A stretch of DNA of 64,000 nt from Malurus cyaneus samueli (Eukaryota > Chordata > Aves > Passeriformes > Maluridae): contig CM019216.1 in NCBI GenBank assembly GCA_009741485.1, forward strand, positions 20,797,570 through 20,861,569, in the 5' to 3' direction. A model generated the notes under the pieces. That model saw only the letters and a program-made list of their open reading frames with translations. It was not told where the DNA came from and did no database searches. The position numbers and the translations under genes were made by a program. Of this stretch, positions 60,191 to 64,000 are shown in pieces. The number at the start of each line of letters is the position of its first letter. The first letter of the stretch is position 1.

Positions 60191-62739
60191 AGATGCAGCC
60201 TAAAGCTCCAAGAATCCTCCTATCATTTGTGAAAAGCAGCTAAAAGAAATGGGCCATTCTTCCCACAGGTTGAACCTCACTATCCAAAACTCATCCCCCA
60301 GACTAATAAATGCAGATGTCTGCAAACAGAAAGATCTCACGACTGCCAGATCATTGCACTGGGAGGTCCACCCTGTTTTGGCTCAGTTCTCTGCCAGGTT
60401 TAGGACAAAGTCAAATGCCACACTTGACTGACATGCCTTGGTTTTACATTCTATTACCTTGTTAGAAAAAAATCAGTTTGACTCTAGGCAGCTTCATGGC
60501 TTAATAAAAGCTACAATTATTCAGAACCATAGTGGGTGTTACCAGGAAAATTAGGCCAAATTTACTTTGACACCCTGAGTGGTCTTGTGGCTCCTCCCCT
60601 GAGTTTAACTGTTATATTCTGGCTACATCCACAATGTTGAAACCTCTTGCTCTCCAAAACAGGTGAGCACATCCTAAAATGCTTATTGGAAATGGTCAGT
60701 GCTCAAGCTAATTCCTGAACAGTGCTGTAAACTGGCTAGAAGGTGTCGTTGAATTGAGCCAAAAGCACATCAGGCATTTTCTAATAATGTAAAGGTGCAG
60801 ACAATCAAATTTTGATGTTAATACTTTCTGGCACAAAACAATTTACACAACAAGAAGGATATTTGAATGTTCAAGATGGTCACTGATGGATTTTGCTCTA
60901 TATTTTGCTACACTGGGCCTTCAAGAGGATGCAGGACATATGGGAGTGTGTGGTGAAATAAAGTATAACTAAATTACATGTACTATGTACTGGATTTGAA
61001 AATTACTGTATTGAGGTGTCAGGGTTTTTTTCTGCATAATTTATGCAAACAACCATGCTAAATTTCCTACCAAATTTAGCAAGATCAAAAATAAGGGAAG
61101 AAAGGAGCCACCACCACCAGAAGCTTAACACTGCTATGATTTTTGGTAAAATACTCCTGAGTGAGAAAAGGTTCCTTGTTTTATGGGACAACTGTTTATA
61201 ATGCCAACTTGGAGACGTATTACAAATTCAGACATTCAGGGGGCTTTTCTAATCCTCAATTGCAGTTTGTCAGTGCTTGAGGAATATTCCCTTGCTCCAA
61301 TTGTTCATCCTCAGCAGGAGCTGGATTAGCAACATCAGAGTCTGCAGATGCGTATTGTTTCCCATTAGTCTCAGCTTGAGCCTGGTGTTATGTCCTTTTC
61401 ATCAGGAACCTCCAACTCTAAGTCAGTGAACCAGGACTAATGATCCCAGCTTTCCTGGGAGACATCAGAGCCTGTGTATGTAATGTCCAGAGCTTTGGTT
61501 TCTGCTGCTGTTGGCCATTTAATGTGCTGCTTAAGCCTCAGACCACTCACTCCCCTCGCATAAGCTGCAGCCTCCTCACAGTGTTTCCAAGAAAATACAC
61601 ACTTGAATATCATTTTCGCTTCATCCCTTTGAATTCCTTTTATAGTTGCATCTGGCAAGAAACGGGGAGTGAGGGGGGGCAAAAAAGAAGAAAGAGAAAA
61701 AAGAATCAATTTGCAAACACTTAAATGCTGATGGCCAACATTTGCAGTTTTACTAGCAGACTACCTGCAAATAAGAATTATTTACAAATCATTATTTGAC
61801 AGAAAAGGGGAGAAAAACGCCGGCATTCACGCTGATGAATAATATCTGAGGTAGATTATTCAGCCAAGTCTACTCAACAGTATCAGACAGAGAAGTGCTT
61901 TGTAAAGGTTACTTCTGTCCTTTTTTTCTCTCTGTTTTCTTGCTAACCCTGTTGGCCTCTCATAGATATCAAATTCGTGTTTCCATCTCAACACAGTGAA
62001 TAAAGAGCTCCCTTTAGAAACAGATTTTTTTGATAGAGACGGGGATATTTCTGTAATGGAACCAGCAACTTGAACCTTCTGCTCTGGACTTTAATATGAA
62101 CATATAAGACTTCCCCTGGCTGCCCTCCTTTTATAACCAGCTGCCTAAAAAATATTTTTCATGCTTTGTGATACTAGGTGTATTTTTTAATGAAGGTTTA
62201 AAGAAATTCCTCCAAAGTTCCTCTGAAACCTGCACACCATAATATTTCAGTGAAGTCTGTTTCTTGATTTGTCAGTCTGTTTAAAAGGCTTGTAAGGCAG
62301 TGTTAGAGCAGAATTTCACTTTAATTGGCATTGCTCCTAGCTATTTAAGCAATGTGCTGAACTGTCTATCATCAAACCTGGGCAGCCAGAACAGTTTCTT
62401 AACCACCAACTTGATATTATCTGGAGTCAAATACTTACAGCCTCGATAGTGATGTTTGGGCTGTATCGAGGACTTTTGAAATCATTGTCTGTAATTGCCC
62501 CAGGTATGTTTCTTATTCTAAATGTTTTAGTTCAATACAGACCACCAATACATAAAGGAGAAGAAAATCCTTTGGATAGCTGAGATTGTAATTTCTGGCA
62601 TTTATTGCTATTGTGATTAGTCATGGAGTTCTAATTAAGAATCAAGATTTTCTTTTTAATTGAGTGTTATCAAATTCCCCAAAATGAGACTGACTTCCTG
62701 CTCTGGAAAAAAATGAGATGAAAGAGGAGTTGGATAGGG
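60191..62739. other. Unique stretch with possible conserved elements
   Basis: No gene was recognised. Parts 61720-61880 and 62270-62530 have even complexity and TAAT-type words, and the latter contains a clean hairpin (62441-62471). Antisense frames near 61437-61709 are featureless. Confidence 0.5.
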
Positions 62740-63682
62740 ACAACGGGATGGGCACAGAAAGGTGTTTGTGTGGTTGGACACAAAGAGCAGTGGTTAATGG
62801 ATCACACTCAGCCTGGAGGCCAGTGAGCAACTCATGATCCCTCCTGGGACTTGTCCTGTTTAATTCCTGGGCTGATGCCCCGAAGGAGGAGATGGAGTCT
62901 GCTCTCATCGAGCTGTCAGGGGATGCCAAAATGATGGGACCAGCTGAGAGAGGCCAAGGCTCAGTGACAACCAGAGGGTTTCAGATTGTGGGCAGTGATG
63001 AGCTGACAGGAGCCTGATGGAGATCAACAAGGACAAACACCCTGCACACAGGAAAGAAGAACATTTTGCAGTGGTACAGGCTGGGCACAGAGACATTCAG
63101 GGGCAGCTCTGAGGCCAATATTCACTCTGAGCTCTGCCAGCAGCCAGGGCCAGCAGCACCCTGGGCTCTGCAAGCAGGAGCAGAGCCAGCAGCCCAAGGG
63201 ATTATCCCCCTTTATTCAGCACTCAGGTTACAACAGCTTTACTGAAGTTTCTGGCCCCTAATCCATGAAAGATTGACCAACCATGGTGTGTTCAGGGAGG
63301 GTCACCAGGGTGCTCAGGACTGGAGCAGCTGCTTGGTACAGGAACACGGAGGGATTGTTCAACCCAGAGAAGTAGCTGTTTGGTGAGACCTGAGATCAAC
63401 CTCTAGCACCTACAATAAGGTTATAAAGAAGATCTAGCCAGGCTGCTCACATGGTGAGAGGATGAAACACAGTGGGAGTAACAGAAAAAAAGAGAAGGAC
63501 AATTTCCCCATGGCAGTTGGGGATTGGGGCTCCTATTCCTGGGGGATTGTGCAGAGTCCATCCTGCACACAGTGATCTGTGCAGACCCCCAAACTGAGTC
63601 TGTTTAGAGCAGCTGGCTGGACTAAAGGCCTCCTGATGTCCCTTCCAAGTTGAATTATTCCATGACTTTGAGATCTTATGAT
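62740..63682 (+). mobile_element. CR1 LINE, longest copy (~0.9 kb, ORF2 remnant plus 3' UTR)
   Basis: Sense CR1. The left part is degraded ORF2: 'cagtggttaatggatcacac', 'gggacttgtcctgtttaatt' (the RT segment L-x-P-V-L-F-N in other copies), 'gatggagatcaacaaggaca' and 'caaacaccctgcacacagga'. The 3' part includes 'ggagcagctgcttggtacag' and 'ctggactaaaggcctcctga', then 'tgtcccttccaagttgaatt' with the tail 'attccatgactttgagatct'. Reading frames are broken many times, so it is inactive. The left edge is soft: clear similarity begins at about 62780. Confidence 0.9.
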
Positions 63683-64000
63683 TCCAGCCTAGGAGGAGGA
63701 CGAAAACTTGACTTGGGATTTGAAGACCATTGTTCTGATCTGAAAATCAAGGACTTCACTAGAAAAAAATTCCTCTTAAATTTTTGTCTGTTTTGGATTG
63801 TTCTCTGGATGAGAATGTCTGGATTCTGTTTTGATCTAATGTCTCAAGGTGATGACTTTTCAGCAAAAAGGACTCTGCATTTGCTGTAAGGGTGAAAAAT
63901 CATGTAGTTGATACTATGAGAGGTAGTTTCTGTCAAGGAAAATATTGCTGACTTGATAGTTATCCTAAAAAAGTACTTCAACAATTATCACTCCCTCTGT
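63683..64000. other. Unique non-coding stretch to window end
   Basis: No feature was recognised in the last ~320 bases. The 79-codon open frame here overlaps the CR1 tail and shows no domain. Confidence 0.5.

Overview
The window looks like a gene-poor, AT-rich stretch (intergenic or deep intronic) of a bird chromosome, most likely a songbird, although the order cannot be fixed from this sequence. The evidence for a bird is the repeat content. About two dozen decayed copies of the CR1 LINE 3' end are scattered over both strands. Many end in the avian-type ATTCTATG-like octamer tail. There are no Alu-, L1- or B-type elements. No LTR pair, tRNA, rRNA, snRNA or CRISPR array was seen.

No protein-coding gene can be supported. 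All open frames are short (longest 192 codons, 34458-35036). They overlap on both strands and match no family I recognise. Several run through repeats: CR1 tails, the GATA microsatellite and pyrimidine-rich tandem copies. I therefore list no CDS.

Layout. 1-2066 is an almost uninterrupted polypurine tract (A and G only on the + strand, roughly eight exceptions) that probably continues past the left edge; it butts directly onto a truncated CR1. 2067-14100 is unique sequence with CR1 fragments, a degenerate L2-type reverse-transcriptase relic (8200-8470) and two relics resembling L3/MIR-type tails (10650-10790, 13975-14100). 14100-42490 is mostly unique, with sparse CR1 fragments, two more RT relics (28020-28365, 37487-37750), a 60-bp tandem duplication (21211-21330) and a G14 run (30026-30039). 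42490-48590 is the densest repeat region: a ~470-bp CR1, a CR1/GATA-microsatellite cluster and a tail-to-tail CR1 pair. 48590-62740 is mainly unique and holds several stretches that read like conserved non-coding elements, judged by eye only. 62740-63682 holds the longest CR1, about 0.9 kb with part of the degraded ORF2.

Nothing here forms an operon or a multi-gene system. The unusual items are the 2-kb polypurine tract, the very old LINE relics that survive recognisably, and some small palindromes and duplications in otherwise unique DNA. The conserved-element suggestions are inference and need an alignment to other birds and reptiles.
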